Origin: Deltaproteobacteria bacterium
GTDB lineage: Bacteria > Desulfobacterota > Desulfuromonadia > Desulfuromonadales > Geopsychrobacteraceae
Length of the DNA: 36,564 bases
NCBI GenBank assembly: GCA_024276935.1
Contig: JAJRWH010000058.1
Coordinates: forward strand, 1-36,564
Direction: 5' to 3'
Position 1 is the first letter of the stretch. Each line of letters starts with the position of its first letter. Below are positions 1 through 7,445 of this stretch, one piece after another. The position numbers and the translations under genes were made by a program. Under the pieces are notes generated by a model. It saw nothing but the letters and a program-made list of their open reading frames with translations. It was not told where the DNA came from and searched no databases.

Positions 1-85
1 TGAAGTTTTGTCCTATTTGTTCAATTGACTTGAACCTTTACAAGCTCTTTCAAACATCTGCTATTTAGTTTTCAAAGACCAGTTT
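1..85 (-). promoter_or_regulatory. rRNA operon leader (upstream of 16S, which lies off the left edge)
   Basis: Read on the minus strand, this stretch contains TGGTCTTTGAAAACT followed by AAATAGCAG (around 66-83). That resembles the boxA-type antitermination leader that precedes 16S rRNA in Desulfuromonadales. A short hairpin (GTTCAA/TTGAAC, 19-24 and 30-35) follows, and the window ends in CAAAACTTCA, the kind of sequence usually seen a few bases before the 16S start. No rRNA sequence is visible inside the window, so the operon itself is inferred. The three promoters upstream support the reading. Confidence 0.6.
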
Positions 86-117
86 TTCTGCCTGCCGCCC
101 GCAAGCGACAAGCAAGG

Positions 118-147
118 AGTCTATGCGAAACAACTCCCACATGTCAA
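118..147 (-). promoter_or_regulatory. rrn promoter P3 (sigma70-like)
   Basis: On the minus strand a perfect -35 TTGACA (142-147) is followed after 18 bases by TAGACT (118-123). It is the promoter nearest to the inferred 16S gene and is weaker at the -10 than the two upstream copies. Confidence 0.5.
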
Positions 148-218
148 TCTCTTTTTTATCTTTTTTTCGCCGCCTGATCCCTGAAGATCCAGACCGACCC
201 GACTTGAAGCGGAGCGAA

Positions 219-247
219 GTTATAGCCCAGCTTTCTTACCTCGTCAA
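219..247 (-). promoter_or_regulatory. rrn promoter P2 (sigma70-like)
   Basis: On the minus strand TTGACG (242-247), a 17-base spacer and TATAAC (219-224) are followed by the discriminator TTCGCTCCG. The -10 and discriminator are identical to those of P1. A GC-rich discriminator is typical of stringently controlled rRNA promoters. Confidence 0.7.
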
Positions 248-343
248 GGTCTTTTTTGCGAAAAAAATTGTCGTCTGCTTCCAGATCAAAGAGCCGGTTA
301 TCCGCAACCTCCGAAGAGGTATTCGTTGCGGCAACGGAGCGAA

Positions 344-372
344 GTTATAACCAATCGATCGCGGGCCGTCAA
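344..372 (-). promoter_or_regulatory. rrn promoter P1 (sigma70-like)
   Basis: On the minus strand TTGACG (367-372), a 17-base spacer and TATAAC (344-349) are followed by TTCGCTCCG, the same -10/discriminator string as P2. An AT-rich tract lies upstream of the -35 (about 373-410 and beyond), which could act as an UP element. It sits in the 445-base gap downstream of tyrS. Nothing in that gap looks protein-coding. Confidence 0.7.
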
Positions 373-445
373 GAAGTATTTTCAAGAATAATCTTTTTTT
401 CTTTTTACCCTGTATCCCGGCCCGAAAAAATGGTGCCAGAAAGAA

Positions 446-1738
446 TCACACAGCCTCTATAATATAGTAGTTTTTCTTGCCCTTCTGTATCAGCAGGTAC
501 GAACCATTAATCAGATCTTCCCCGGTCACCAGATAGTCCTGGTCCGTCAGTTTGGCCTTGTTCAGGCTGAGCCCGTTCCCCTTGATCGTACGGCGCAGAT
601 CTCCCTTGGAGGGGAAGACCTCTGTTTCACTGGCAAGCAACTCGACAACCGGCACTCCGGCATCGAGCCGGGCCCGCTCAATCTCAAAGGTTGGCACTCC
701 CTCAAACACCGAGAGGAAGGTTTCCTTGTCCAGCTTCGACAGACTTTCGGTCGTGGCCTTGCCAAACAGGATCTGCGATGCCTCCACAGCCTTGTCGTAT
801 TCGTCCTGGCCATGGACCATACAGGTAACCTCTTTGGCCAGACGTTTCTGCAAAGGCCGCAGGTGGGGGGTGGCCTCCTGCTCCTTGACCAGGGTCTCCA
901 CGTCTTCTTTGCTCAAGAGGGTGAAGATCTTGATGTACTTGCCGGCATCGGCATCAGAAACATTGAGCCAGAACTGGTAAAACTTGTAGGGCGTGGTCAG
1001 TTTCGGGTCGAGCCAGACATTGCCGCTTTCCGTCTTGCCGAATTTGCCCCCGTCAGCCTTGGTGATGAGCGGGCAGGTCAGGGCAAAGGCTTCGCCTCCT
1101 TCTTTACGGCGGATAAGCTCTGTCCCGGTGGTAATGTTTCCCCATTGATCCGATCCGCCCATCTGCAACTTGCAGTTTTTCTCACGGTACAGATGCAGAA
1201 AGTCGGTTCCCTGAACCAGCTGATAGGTAAATTCGGTGAAAGACAGGCCCATCTTGGCCTCTTCGCCAAGACGTTTTTTGACACTATCCTTGGCCATCAT
1301 ATAGTTGACGGTAATATGCTTGCCAATATCGCGAATAAACTCCAGAAAGCCGAAATCTTTCATCCAGTCATAATTGTTGACCAGCTCGGCAGCATTGGCA
1401 GCATCCGATTCAAAATCGAGAAACCTGGCCAGTTGCCTTTTCAAACACTCTTCATTATGACGCAGGGTCTGTTCATCGAGCAGATTACGTTCAGCTGACT
1501 TGCCAGATGGATCACCGATCATCCCGGTGGCCCCGCCAACAAGAGCTATCGGCTTATGACCGGCAAGCTGAAAATGCTTGAGCATCATCACGCTGACCAG
1601 GTGACCGATATGCAGGGAGTCTGCAGTCGGGTCAATCCCGACGTAGGCCGACGTCATTTCTTTCTGAAGCTGCTCTTCGGTCCCGGGCATGATGTCGTGG
1701 ATCATGCCACGCCAGGTCAATTCTTCGACAAAATTCAT
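446..1738 (-). CDS. tyrS: Tyrosyl-tRNA synthetase
   Basis: Charges tRNA-Tyr with tyrosine in the cytoplasm. The 430-residue protein has the class I signature HIGH in [14 protein letters not shown] near residue 40, the KFGKTESG loop that replaces KMSKS in bacterial TyrS, and a C-terminal S4-type RNA-binding region (SLNKAKL ... [17 protein letters not shown]). Length and motif spacing fit the E. coli-type TyrS. A TTG two codons upstream (1744) could also start it, but ATG at 1738 gives the usual [11 protein letters not shown] start. It is the last protein gene of the minus-strand block, 82 bases after ymdB, and directly precedes the rRNA promoters. No clear terminator follows it. Confidence 0.97.
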   Translation of the reverse strand: MNFVEELTWRGMIHDIMPGTEEQLQKEMTSAYVGIDPTADSLHIGHLVSVMMLKHFQLAGHKPIALVGGATGMIGDPSGKSAERNLLDEQTLRHNEECLKRQLARFLDFESDAANAAELVNNYDWMKDFGFLEFIRDIGKHITVNYMMAKDSVKKRLGEEAKMGLSFTEFTYQLVQGTDFLHLYREKNCKLQMGGSDQWGNITTGTELIRRKEGGEAFALTCPLITKADGGKFGKTESGNVWLDPKLTTPYKFYQFWLNVSDADAGKYIKIFTLLSKEDVETLVKEQEATPHLRPLQKRLAKEVTCMVHGQDEYDKAVEASQILFGKATTESLSKLDKETFLSVFEGVPTFEIERARLDAGVPVVELLASETEVFPSKGDLRRTIKGNGLSLNKAKLTDQDYLVTGEDLINGSYLLIQKGKKNYYIIEAV

Positions 1739-1820
1739 TTTCAATACTTTTCTGTTCGATGGATTAGCGGCGATCTTTCCACCATCATTCGTCGCCAGAC
1801 AACTACCTAAATGTCAACGA

Positions 1821-2600
1821 TTACGGTCTTTCCTGAATACGTTCGACAGCCGTACACCGGCCTGTCTCTTCATCAATCGTCAACAGCACCGCACACAACA
1901 GCGGATCCTTTTTAGCAACCTCAAGCCGTACCGGCATCTGGGTTAAAAACCGTTTCAACGCCGGTTCTTTCTGGTTGCCGATGATGGCATCCTGTGCCCC
2001 GGTCATACCAACATCAGTCAGATAACCGGTGCCCGCAGTCAAAATTCTATCATCGGCAGTCTGGACATGGGTATGGGTTCCGACCAGCGCCGAAACCCGA
2101 CCATCCAGATAATGTCCCAGAGCCTGCTTTTCGCTGGTTGCTTCCGCATGAAAATCTACCAGTATGATCTTGGCCCGACCCGAGATGTCTTCGAGAATCT
2201 GGTCGGCAATCCGAAACGGGCAGTCGAGATTCTTCATGAAAACCCGCCCCTCAAGATTGATCACTGCGACAGGCAACCCGGCGGCCGTCTCATAAAAGCC
2301 ATAACCGCGACCCGCCAGACCTGGCGGATAATTATGGGGACGCAGCAAGCGTTCATCACGATCAAGAATCTCAAGAATTTCTTTTTTATCCCAGATGTGA
2401 TTGCCAGAAGTCAGAACCTGAGCCCCGGCCTTATACAGCTCGTCCATGACTGACAGGGTCAGGCCATAACCGGCTGCTGCATTCTCGGCATTGACCACCA
2501 CCAGATCAACCATGTGGCGATCGATCAGTGACGGCAGACGTTGTTTCAGGATCTGTCGTCCAGCTTTGCCAACGACATCACCTACAAAAAGAAGGTTCAA
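1821..2600 (-). CDS. ymdB: YmdB-family metallophosphoesterase
   Basis: Calcineurin-like phosphoesterase of the YmdB family. In Bacillus the protein hydrolyses 2',3'-cyclic nucleotides and influences RNA turnover and biofilm formation. The sequence starts with the metal-binding FVGDVVGKAGR motif, followed by NAENAAAGYG, SGNHIWDKKE, VDFHAEATSEK and GTHTHVQTAD, i.e. the dinuclear metal ligands D, E/N, N, H, H and H. I chose a TTG start at 2600 because GGAG lies six bases upstream and the family begins at this point; a more upstream ATG (2633) would add 11 unlikely residues. About 259 aa, the usual length. It lies just downstream of rny, the same pairing found in Firmicutes, which supports a shared role in RNA metabolism. 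Confidence 0.93.
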   Translation of the reverse strand: MNLLFVGDVVGKAGRQILKQRLPSLIDRHMVDLVVVNAENAAAGYGLTLSVMDELYKAGAQVLTSGNHIWDKKEILEILDRDERLLRPHNYPPGLAGRGYGFYETAAGLPVAVINLEGRVFMKNLDCPFRIADQILEDISGRAKIILVDFHAEATSEKQALGHYLDGRVSALVGTHTHVQTADDRILTAGTGYLTDVGMTGAQDAIIGNQKEPALKRFLTQMPVRLEVAKKDPLLCAVLLTIDEETGRCTAVERIQERP

Positions 2601-2676
2601 AAAAAACTCCACACAGGTCAGCGTGATGGCCACAAGAGGACTAACCCCCTGACGCCCGACACTTAACGCCTGAATT

Positions 2677-4242
2677 CTATTTCGCGTACTCTACAGCACG
2701 GGTTTCACGGATAACATTGACCCGGATCTGGCCGGGATAGGTCATCTCGTCTTCGATTTTGCGGGCGATATCCTTGGCCAATACGTGAGACTTGGCATCT
2801 GAAACCTCATCACTGGAAACCATCACACGAATTTCGCGCCCGGCCTGAATGGCAAAGCAACCGGTCACGCCGGAAAAGGAGGTTCCAATTCCTTCCAGCT
2901 CACGCAAACGTTTGACATAGGTTTCAAGGGTTTCGCGTCGTGCTCCGGGACGTGCGCCAGAAAGGGCATCCGCCGCCTGAACCAGGATAGCCAGAACCGT
3001 GTCGGGCTTTTCATCCTCATGGTGGGCTGAAATAGCATGGACAATTTTAGCGGACTCACCATATTTTCGCGCCAGCTCGCCACCATTGACCGCATGCGAA
3101 CCCTCGAGCTCGTGACTGACCGCCTTGCCAATATCATGCAGCAACCCGGCCCGTTTGGCCTGCTTGACGTTCACTCCCAGTTCGCCAGCCATCATGCCAC
3201 ACAAAAAAGCAACCTCTATCGAATGTTGCAACACATTCTGGCCGTAGGAGGTCCGGTACTTGAGCATCCCGAGCAATTTGATAATCTCGGGATGGATACC
3301 GTGGACACCCACATCAAAGGTAGCCTGCTCTCCAGCCTCACGAATGGCCTCATCGACTTCGCCCTGAGCCTTTTCAACCAGCTCTTCAATCCGCGCGGGA
3401 TGAATCCGGCCATCGGCAATAAGCCGTTCGAGGGAGATACGAGCGACTTCACGCCGCACAGGATTGAAACCGGAAATGACCACCGCTTCCGGGGTATCAT
3501 CAATAATCAGATCGATCCCGGTTGCAGCTTCGATTGCACGAATATTACGCCCCTCACGACCGATGATACGCCCCTTCATCTCATCATTTGGCAAAGGCAC
3601 AACGCTGACGGTCTTTTCGGCCACATAATCACCGGCGTAACGCTGAATCGCAACCGCCATGATCATCTTGGCCTTTTTGTCAGCAATTTCCCGCGCTTCA
3701 TCCTCAATCTGCTTGATGCTGCGTGCCGCGTCGTGACGGGCCTCACTCTGCATCGACTCCATCAGCTGCTGTTTGGCCTGCTCTCCACTCATCCCCGAAA
3801 TTTTTTCCAGCTGCTCACGTTGTGCGGCCAGCAACTGGGCCGATTCCTGATCGCGTTTGCTCAATTGGCCTTCAAGAGAGCGCAACTGATGATCTTTCTT
3901 GTCGAGTTCGGCCAGACGCGCTTCCTGAGCGTCAGCCTTACGTTCAAGGTTCTCTTCTTTTTGTTGCAGGCGATTCTCCTGCACCTGAATTTCCTTGCGC
4001 AGTTCACGAGCCTCTGCTTCCCAATCCGCCTTGGCCTGCAGCACAAGGTCTTTCGCCTGAATCGTGGCTTCCTTGATGATCGATTCAGCTTCCTTCTTGG
4101 CCTCAATCGCCAGTTGATCAGCTGCCGCTCTGGCATTGGCAAGTTTCGACTCCGACAACTTGCGCCGCAAAATCATCCCGATAAAAACCCCGGCTGCCAA
4201 CGCAGCAAGGACCATCACTACAAGCAGAAGTTCCATCTCCAC
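2677..4242 (-). CDS. rny: Ribonuclease Y
   Basis: Membrane-anchored endoribonuclease that initiates mRNA decay. The 521-residue protein shows the standard order: an N-terminal transmembrane helix (about 3-25), a long charged coiled coil (about 30-200), a KH RNA-binding domain with [15 protein letters not shown] (about 226-290), and an HD hydrolase domain with [10 protein letters not shown] and GLLHDIGKA (about 330-430). The start appears to be GTG at 4242, eight bases after GGGAGG; the in-frame ATG two codons later has a badly placed ribosome site. It precedes ymdB by 76 bases and follows fau by about 39, suggesting one transcript. Confidence 0.97.
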   Translation of the reverse strand: MEMELLLVVMVLAALAAGVFIGMILRRKLSESKLANARAAADQLAIEAKKEAESIIKEATIQAKDLVLQAKADWEAEARELRKEIQVQENRLQQKEENLERKADAQEARLAELDKKDHQLRSLEGQLSKRDQESAQLLAAQREQLEKISGMSGEQAKQQLMESMQSEARHDAARSIKQIEDEAREIADKKAKMIMAVAIQRYAGDYVAEKTVSVVPLPNDEMKGRIIGREGRNIRAIEAATGIDLIIDDTPEAVVISGFNPVRREVARISLERLIADGRIHPARIEELVEKAQGEVDEAIREAGEQATFDVGVHGIHPEIIKLLGMLKYRTSYGQNVLQHSIEVAFLCGMMAGELGVNVKQAKRAGLLHDIGKAVSHELEGSHAVNGGELARKYGESAKIVHAISAHHEDEKPDTVLAILVQAADALSGARPGARRETLETYVKRLRELEGIGTSFSGVTGCFAIQAGREIRVMVSSDEVSDAKSHVLAKDIARKIEDEMTYPGQIRVNVIRETRAVEYAK

Positions 4243-4281
4243 AGCAGATACCTCCCTGAAATCTATGGTGAACCCGTCCTG

Positions 4282-4860
4282 TTAAATCCGAGACGGGAGA
4301 AAAATACGTTTATCCGTCACCAGCAGGTCAACCCGCTGGTCGTGTCGTTCCGTTGGTAATTGAGCCAACAGTTGGAAGTCGTAGCAAAAACCAATTCCTG
4401 TTCCGATAAAATCTCCTTTTGCCAAGAGGCGATCAAAAAAACCCTGACCATACCCCACCCGAAAACCTCGTTGATCAAAGGCAACCCCGGGAACCAACAA
4501 CAATTCGATATGAGCAAGCTCCACTTCAGCCGTCTGTCGATCAGGCTCAGCGATCCCGAAGCGACCAATGCACAGATCTTCATCACAAGAAACCTGAAAG
4601 AACCTCAGTTCATCTCCGCAAACTGCCGGGTAACAAACCCGCTTTCCGGCCGCCAACGCAGCAGCAAAAAGACCAGCAGTTGCAATTTCATTGCGAATCG
4701 GGCTGTAAAGAGCCAGTGTTCCGGCAGCACGATAGACATCCAGACCAAGAACCCGGTCCTGGGCGGCCCGGCTCAATGACGCAACATCTTCACGACTCAA
4801 CCCGGTACGTTGTTGAATCAGTGCTGTTCTGATCGAACATTTGTCAAAAGGCAGAGACAT
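4282..4860 (-). CDS. fau: 5-formyltetrahydrofolate cyclo-ligase
   Basis: Converts 5-formyl-THF to 5,10-methenyl-THF using ATP (YgfA/MTHFS family). The C-terminal signature is present: LLVPGVAFDQRGFRVGYGQGFFDR, shown here as its two parts PGVAFDQRGFR and GYGQGFFDR, the latter being the nucleotide/folate loop. The N-terminal helix SIRTALIQQR and ALYSPIRNEIAT also fit. I start at ATG 4860 (MSLPFDK), which has GGAG six bases upstream; the frame stays open to 4932 but that extension is not family-like and would run towards the putative 6S RNA. About 192 aa, normal length. Placement downstream of zapA and a probable ssrS matches a gene order common in proteobacteria. Confidence 0.93.
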   Translation of the reverse strand: MSLPFDKCSIRTALIQQRTGLSREDVASLSRAAQDRVLGLDVYRAAGTLALYSPIRNEIATAGLFAAALAAGKRVCYPAVCGDELRFFQVSCDEDLCIGRFGIAEPDRQTAEVELAHIELLLVPGVAFDQRGFRVGYGQGFFDRLLAKGDFIGTGIGFCYDFQLLAQLPTERHDQRVDLLVTDKRIFLPSRI

Positions 4861-4984
4861 CCAGACTCCGAACATCTCCAGGGCAGGAAAGTAACAGATC
4901 AGGCAGGCAGGGCAGTCGCCCTGGTAAAACATCAGACTTTATTCAGATTTCCCTCGTCTTCGGCCCTTGTAAAGGCCCAGTTGA

Positions 4985-5165
4985 CTGAGAATGGAATCGG
5001 TTCGTAAACGTCATATCCAGATTAAGAAACCTGCGGAGAACCCCGTAATAATGAGGACCCCGATGAAGCTGCCTTCAAGTAGGCAGTCTGAGTTTATTCA
5101 GCCCCGCATGCACAATGTTTCGTCACGCTATCTATCTTCCAGCCCTGAAATTTTCAGGGTTATTT
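4985..5165 (-). ncRNA. ssrS: Probable 6S RNA (ssrS)
   Basis: The roughly 325-base gap between zapA and the fau start has no credible ORF but has structure on the minus strand. A TGCGGGG/CTCCGCA stem (5102-5108 with 5032-5038) is flanked by GAAAC/GTTTC (5117-5121 with 5026-5030), and an internal hairpin CTGCCT/AGGCAG (5081-5086 with 5069-5074) sits inside it. An 8-bp palindrome (5143-5159) marks the zapA end. In many proteobacteria the 6S RNA gene, a ~180-nt regulator of sigma70 RNA polymerase, lies exactly between zapA and fau. Boundaries are approximate and the family assignment rests mainly on this synteny; I did not verify the full 6S consensus. Confidence 0.45.
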
Positions 5166-5187
5166 CTTATTGCCCTGCCTTGTCGCT

Positions 5188-5520
5188 TTAATCATTGAGC
5201 GCGTTTTCAATCCGCTCGATCAATTCTGCCTCAATCCGTTGTGACCGGGATTCTTCGGCCAGAAGCCGGGATTGTGTCACCCGCAGTTCGTCCAGTTCGT
5301 TTTCTGCCGCCTGCCGTCTGCGTTTTTCCTGCAAAAACTCACCAGCCAGGTTCAACATTGCCAACATAAAACGATCACGTGTATCAACCGAAACAACCTC
5401 TGTTAAACCTGCGAGCTTGTCCTCAACCAATGCCGCAGCTTCCTGCACCCGGTCGGGGTCTCCCTGACTGCGCAACAAATAGTCACGACCCAGTAACTGC
5501 ACCTTGACGGTCGCATTCAT
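5188..5520 (-). CDS. zapA: Cell division protein ZapA
   Basis: Small FtsZ-ring-associated protein that cross-links FtsZ filaments. The 110-residue sequence has the N-terminal ZapA globular part (VKVQLLGRDYLLRSQGD ... VQEAAALVEDKLAGL ... RFMLAMLNLAGEFLQ) and a long charged C-terminal coiled coil (about 65-108). The length is typical. Its ATG overlaps the TGA of the upstream zapB-like gene (ATGA at 5517-5520), so the two are translationally coupled. Confidence 0.93.
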   Translation of the reverse strand: MNATVKVQLLGRDYLLRSQGDPDRVQEAAALVEDKLAGLTEVVSVDTRDRFMLAMLNLAGEFLQEKRRRQAAENELDELRVTQSRLLAEESRSQRIEAELIERIENALND

Positions 5521-5708
5521 GGGTGGCTCTCCTGTAATCGCTCAAGGTCGGTCAGCAAACCCTCAATCTCGGCCAACAGCTCCCGCCGCTGCTGCTGCCA
5601 ATTCTCCTGTTCAGCCACAAGCTGGTGACAAAGGTCCTGAAGCTGTGCGTTACGTCGCAACAGACGATCAACCGCAGCTTCAATGGAACGATGACAGACA
5701 GGACTCAC
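5517..5708 (-). CDS. ZapB-like short coiled-coil division protein
   Basis: A 63-residue, Gln/Glu/Arg/Leu-rich protein that is almost entirely predicted coiled coil (about 5-60: AAVDRLLRRNAQLQDLC ... LLAEIEGLLTDLERL). I choose the GTG at 5708, six bases after AGGAG; a TTG at 5714 directly abuts that ribosome site and is less likely. It overlaps zapA by four bases. Size, composition and position match the short ZapB-type proteins found beside zapA, which help organise the Z-ring. The assignment is by context and composition, since coiled coils carry little family signal. Confidence 0.75.
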   Translation of the reverse strand: MSPVCHRSIEAAVDRLLRRNAQLQDLCHQLVAEQENWQQQRRELLAEIEGLLTDLERLQESHP

Positions 5709-5764
5709 GGGCAACTCCTCTCCCGAAATTTAGGCTCTCATTCCGGAAAAGTCAAGATTATCGG

Positions 5765-6958
5765 TCAGTTTTCAAACAGGGCATCAACAAATTTCTGTGG
5801 ACTGAACTCTTGCAGGTCTTCGGCACCCTCGCCAACCCCGACATAACGAACCGGCAAACCCAGTTCGCAGGCAATCGCAACCACGATTCCCCCTTTTGCG
5901 GTTCCATCAAGCTTGGTCAGGGCAATTCCATCAACCCCGATCATCTCGTCAAACTGACGCGCCTGAGTCAGGGCATTCTGCCCGGTGGTTGCGTCAACAA
6001 CCAGCAGAGTTTGATGAGGAGCACCGGGAATTTCGCGCTCAAGGACCCGGCGAACCTTTTTCAGCTCTTCCATCAGGTTGACCTTGGTGTGCAATCGACC
6101 TGCGGTATCAAGGATCAGCAGATCTGCCTTGCGAGCAATTGCGGCCCGTGCCGCATCAAAGGCAACGGCAGCCGGGTCCGCTCCTTCGGCATGACGAATC
6201 ACGTCAACTCCGGCTCGCTCCCCCCAGGTCACCAGCTGTTCGGCAGCAGCAGCCCGAAAGGTATCTCCTGCTCCCAACACAACCTTGTGGCCCTGCTGGG
6301 CAAACCGGCGAGCCAGCTTGCCAATAGTCGTCGTTTTACCAACCCCGTTAACACCAATCACCATCAGCACAAAAGGGCCTTCTGCCGAATCAGGAGTTAT
6401 GGGGTCGGCATCAACCAACAGACCGGACATTTCGGCCATTAATGAAGAACGCAGCTGCGCCGCATCACTCAACCCTTCAGCCTTGCTCCGTTTTTCAAGA
6501 GCCTCCATCAGGGTACGGGTCGTGACCAAACCAAGATCAGCCGTGATCAGAATTTCTTCAAGCTCTTCAAAGAGATCATCATCAATTTTACGCCCGGCGC
6601 GCAGCAACGAATCAACCCGTCCCACCAGAGCAGAACGTGTTCTCGAGACTCCGGCGTGAAACCGGGCGAGCAGATTAACCGGTTCGGCTTCGGCTTCGGC
6701 TTCGGCTTCGGCTTCGGCTTCGGCTTCGGCTTCGGCTTCGGCTTCGAAACCAGCATCTTCGACCGAACCCGGTTCGGCAAGATCCTTTTTGCCGCCCTTT
6801 GCGGCAATTTTAAGCAGCACCAGAACCAGCACGAGCGCGATGATGATCGCGGCAACATAAACAACCGCCAACGCGGCAATACTCAACTTATCATCGGGGA
6901 CGCCAGCCGACTGCAGCAACGTCGCCAAATATTTCAACAACTGATCAAACCAGACCAT
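5765..6958 (-). CDS. ftsY: Signal recognition particle receptor FtsY
   Basis: SRP-family GTPase that docks ribosome-nascent chains at the membrane. Order along the 397 residues: a hydrophobic, probably transmembrane helix (about 27-50), an acidic linker with a pure Ala-Glu repeat (72-92), the helical N domain (about 97-185), and the NG GTPase domain. The GTPase has G1 GVNGVGKTTT (202-211), DTFRAAAAEQL, DTAGRLH and TKLDGTAKGG. All catalytic motifs are intact. An N-terminal transmembrane helix is seen in some FtsY proteins and anchors the receptor; the acidic linker replaces the E. coli acidic A domain. It sits between the roadblock gene and zapB, in the smc transcript. Confidence 0.97.
   Translation of the reverse strand: MVWFDQLLKYLATLLQSAGVPDDKLSIAALAVVYVAAIIIALVLVLVLLKIAAKGGKKDLAEPGSVEDAGFEAEAEAEAEAEAEAEAEAEAEPVNLLARFHAGVSRTRSALVGRVDSLLRAGRKIDDDLFEELEEILITADLGLVTTRTLMEALEKRSKAEGLSDAAQLRSSLMAEMSGLLVDADPITPDSAEGPFVLMVIGVNGVGKTTTIGKLARRFAQQGHKVVLGAGDTFRAAAAEQLVTWGERAGVDVIRHAEGADPAAVAFDAARAAIARKADLLILDTAGRLHTKVNLMEELKKVRRVLEREIPGAPHQTLLVVDATTGQNALTQARQFDEMIGVDGIALTKLDGTAKGGIVVAIACELGLPVRYVGVGEGAEDLQEFSPQKFVDALFEN
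6683..6746. repeat. Hexanucleotide microsatellite (TTCGGC)n inside ftsY
   Basis: More than ten perfect tandem copies of TTCGGC (GCCGAA on the coding strand) encode the alternating Glu-Ala linker of FtsY. The unit is six bases, so gain or loss of copies keeps the reading frame. The copies show no silent differences, which indicates recent slippage. Confidence 0.95.
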
Positions 6959-7029
6959 TTTCTTGTACCGGGCCTTTCCAACGTAAAGTCAACAAAACCT
7001 TCTTCAGACGCTCTGCCGAAGAAATAAAA

Positions 7030-7389
7030 TCAGGAGATATCCTGACGCAACTGCTCAACACAACGTCGCATCACAAAAGCCGCCTTGCCAGCCATCACCT
7101 GCGGCTCAACAGTCAAAACCAAAAAATAATCTTCATTCAATGGTGCAATCAGGGTTTTCCCCTGATCAAAACAAATCAACACCTCTTCCAGATCTCCACC
7201 ATCAAGTCGCTGCAGAGCTTCACGCAAGCGACTCAGGATGATGCCCTTGTGGGCTCCGAGAACCTTGATTTCAAAATCATCCAGACGTGCAACCTGATCA
7301 ACAGCCTCACCCTCCCAATCGGCAATGATTGCACCAACCGCTCCGGGAAGCTGATCCAACATCTCCTGTAAAAGGTACTTAAAAGGCAT
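7030..7389 (-). CDS. Roadblock/LC7 domain protein
   Basis: A 119-residue single-domain protein of the roadblock/LC7 (MglB-like) superfamily, small dimeric proteins that often act as regulators of Ras-like GTPases. Visible features are the N-terminal helix FKYLLQEMLDQLPG, the strand VGAIIADWEGEAVD, and the C-terminal strand/helix NEDYFLVLTVEPQVMAGKAA then FVMRRCVEQLRQDI. No MglA-type GTPase is encoded in the window. It lies between smc (56 bases upstream) and ftsY (71 bases downstream) on one strand. Whether it works with the FtsY GTPase or with chromosome segregation cannot be told from sequence. Confidence 0.8.
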   Translation of the reverse strand: MPFKYLLQEMLDQLPGAVGAIIADWEGEAVDQVARLDDFEIKVLGAHKGIILSRLREALQRLDGGDLEEVLICFDQGKTLIAPLNEDYFLVLTVEPQVMAGKAAFVMRRCVEQLRQDIS

Positions 7390-7445
7390 TGTCCCCTCTT
7401 TGTCGCGAATCAGATAGCCATTGTGGCCTGAAGAACTCTCTTGTT

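Noticed and set aside
123-462. Short plus-strand frames in the left intergenic region
   Set aside because: They lie over the promoters and leader of the inferred rRNA operon and have no recognisable protein features.
3037-4359. Long plus-strand frame (440 codons) opposite rny
   Set aside because: Antisense of a clear ribonuclease Y; its translation shows no family features.
6656-7027. Plus-strand frame with a Gly-Phe repeat opposite ftsY
   Set aside because: It is only the antisense reading of the GCCGAA microsatellite; ftsY on the minus strand has all GTPase motifs.
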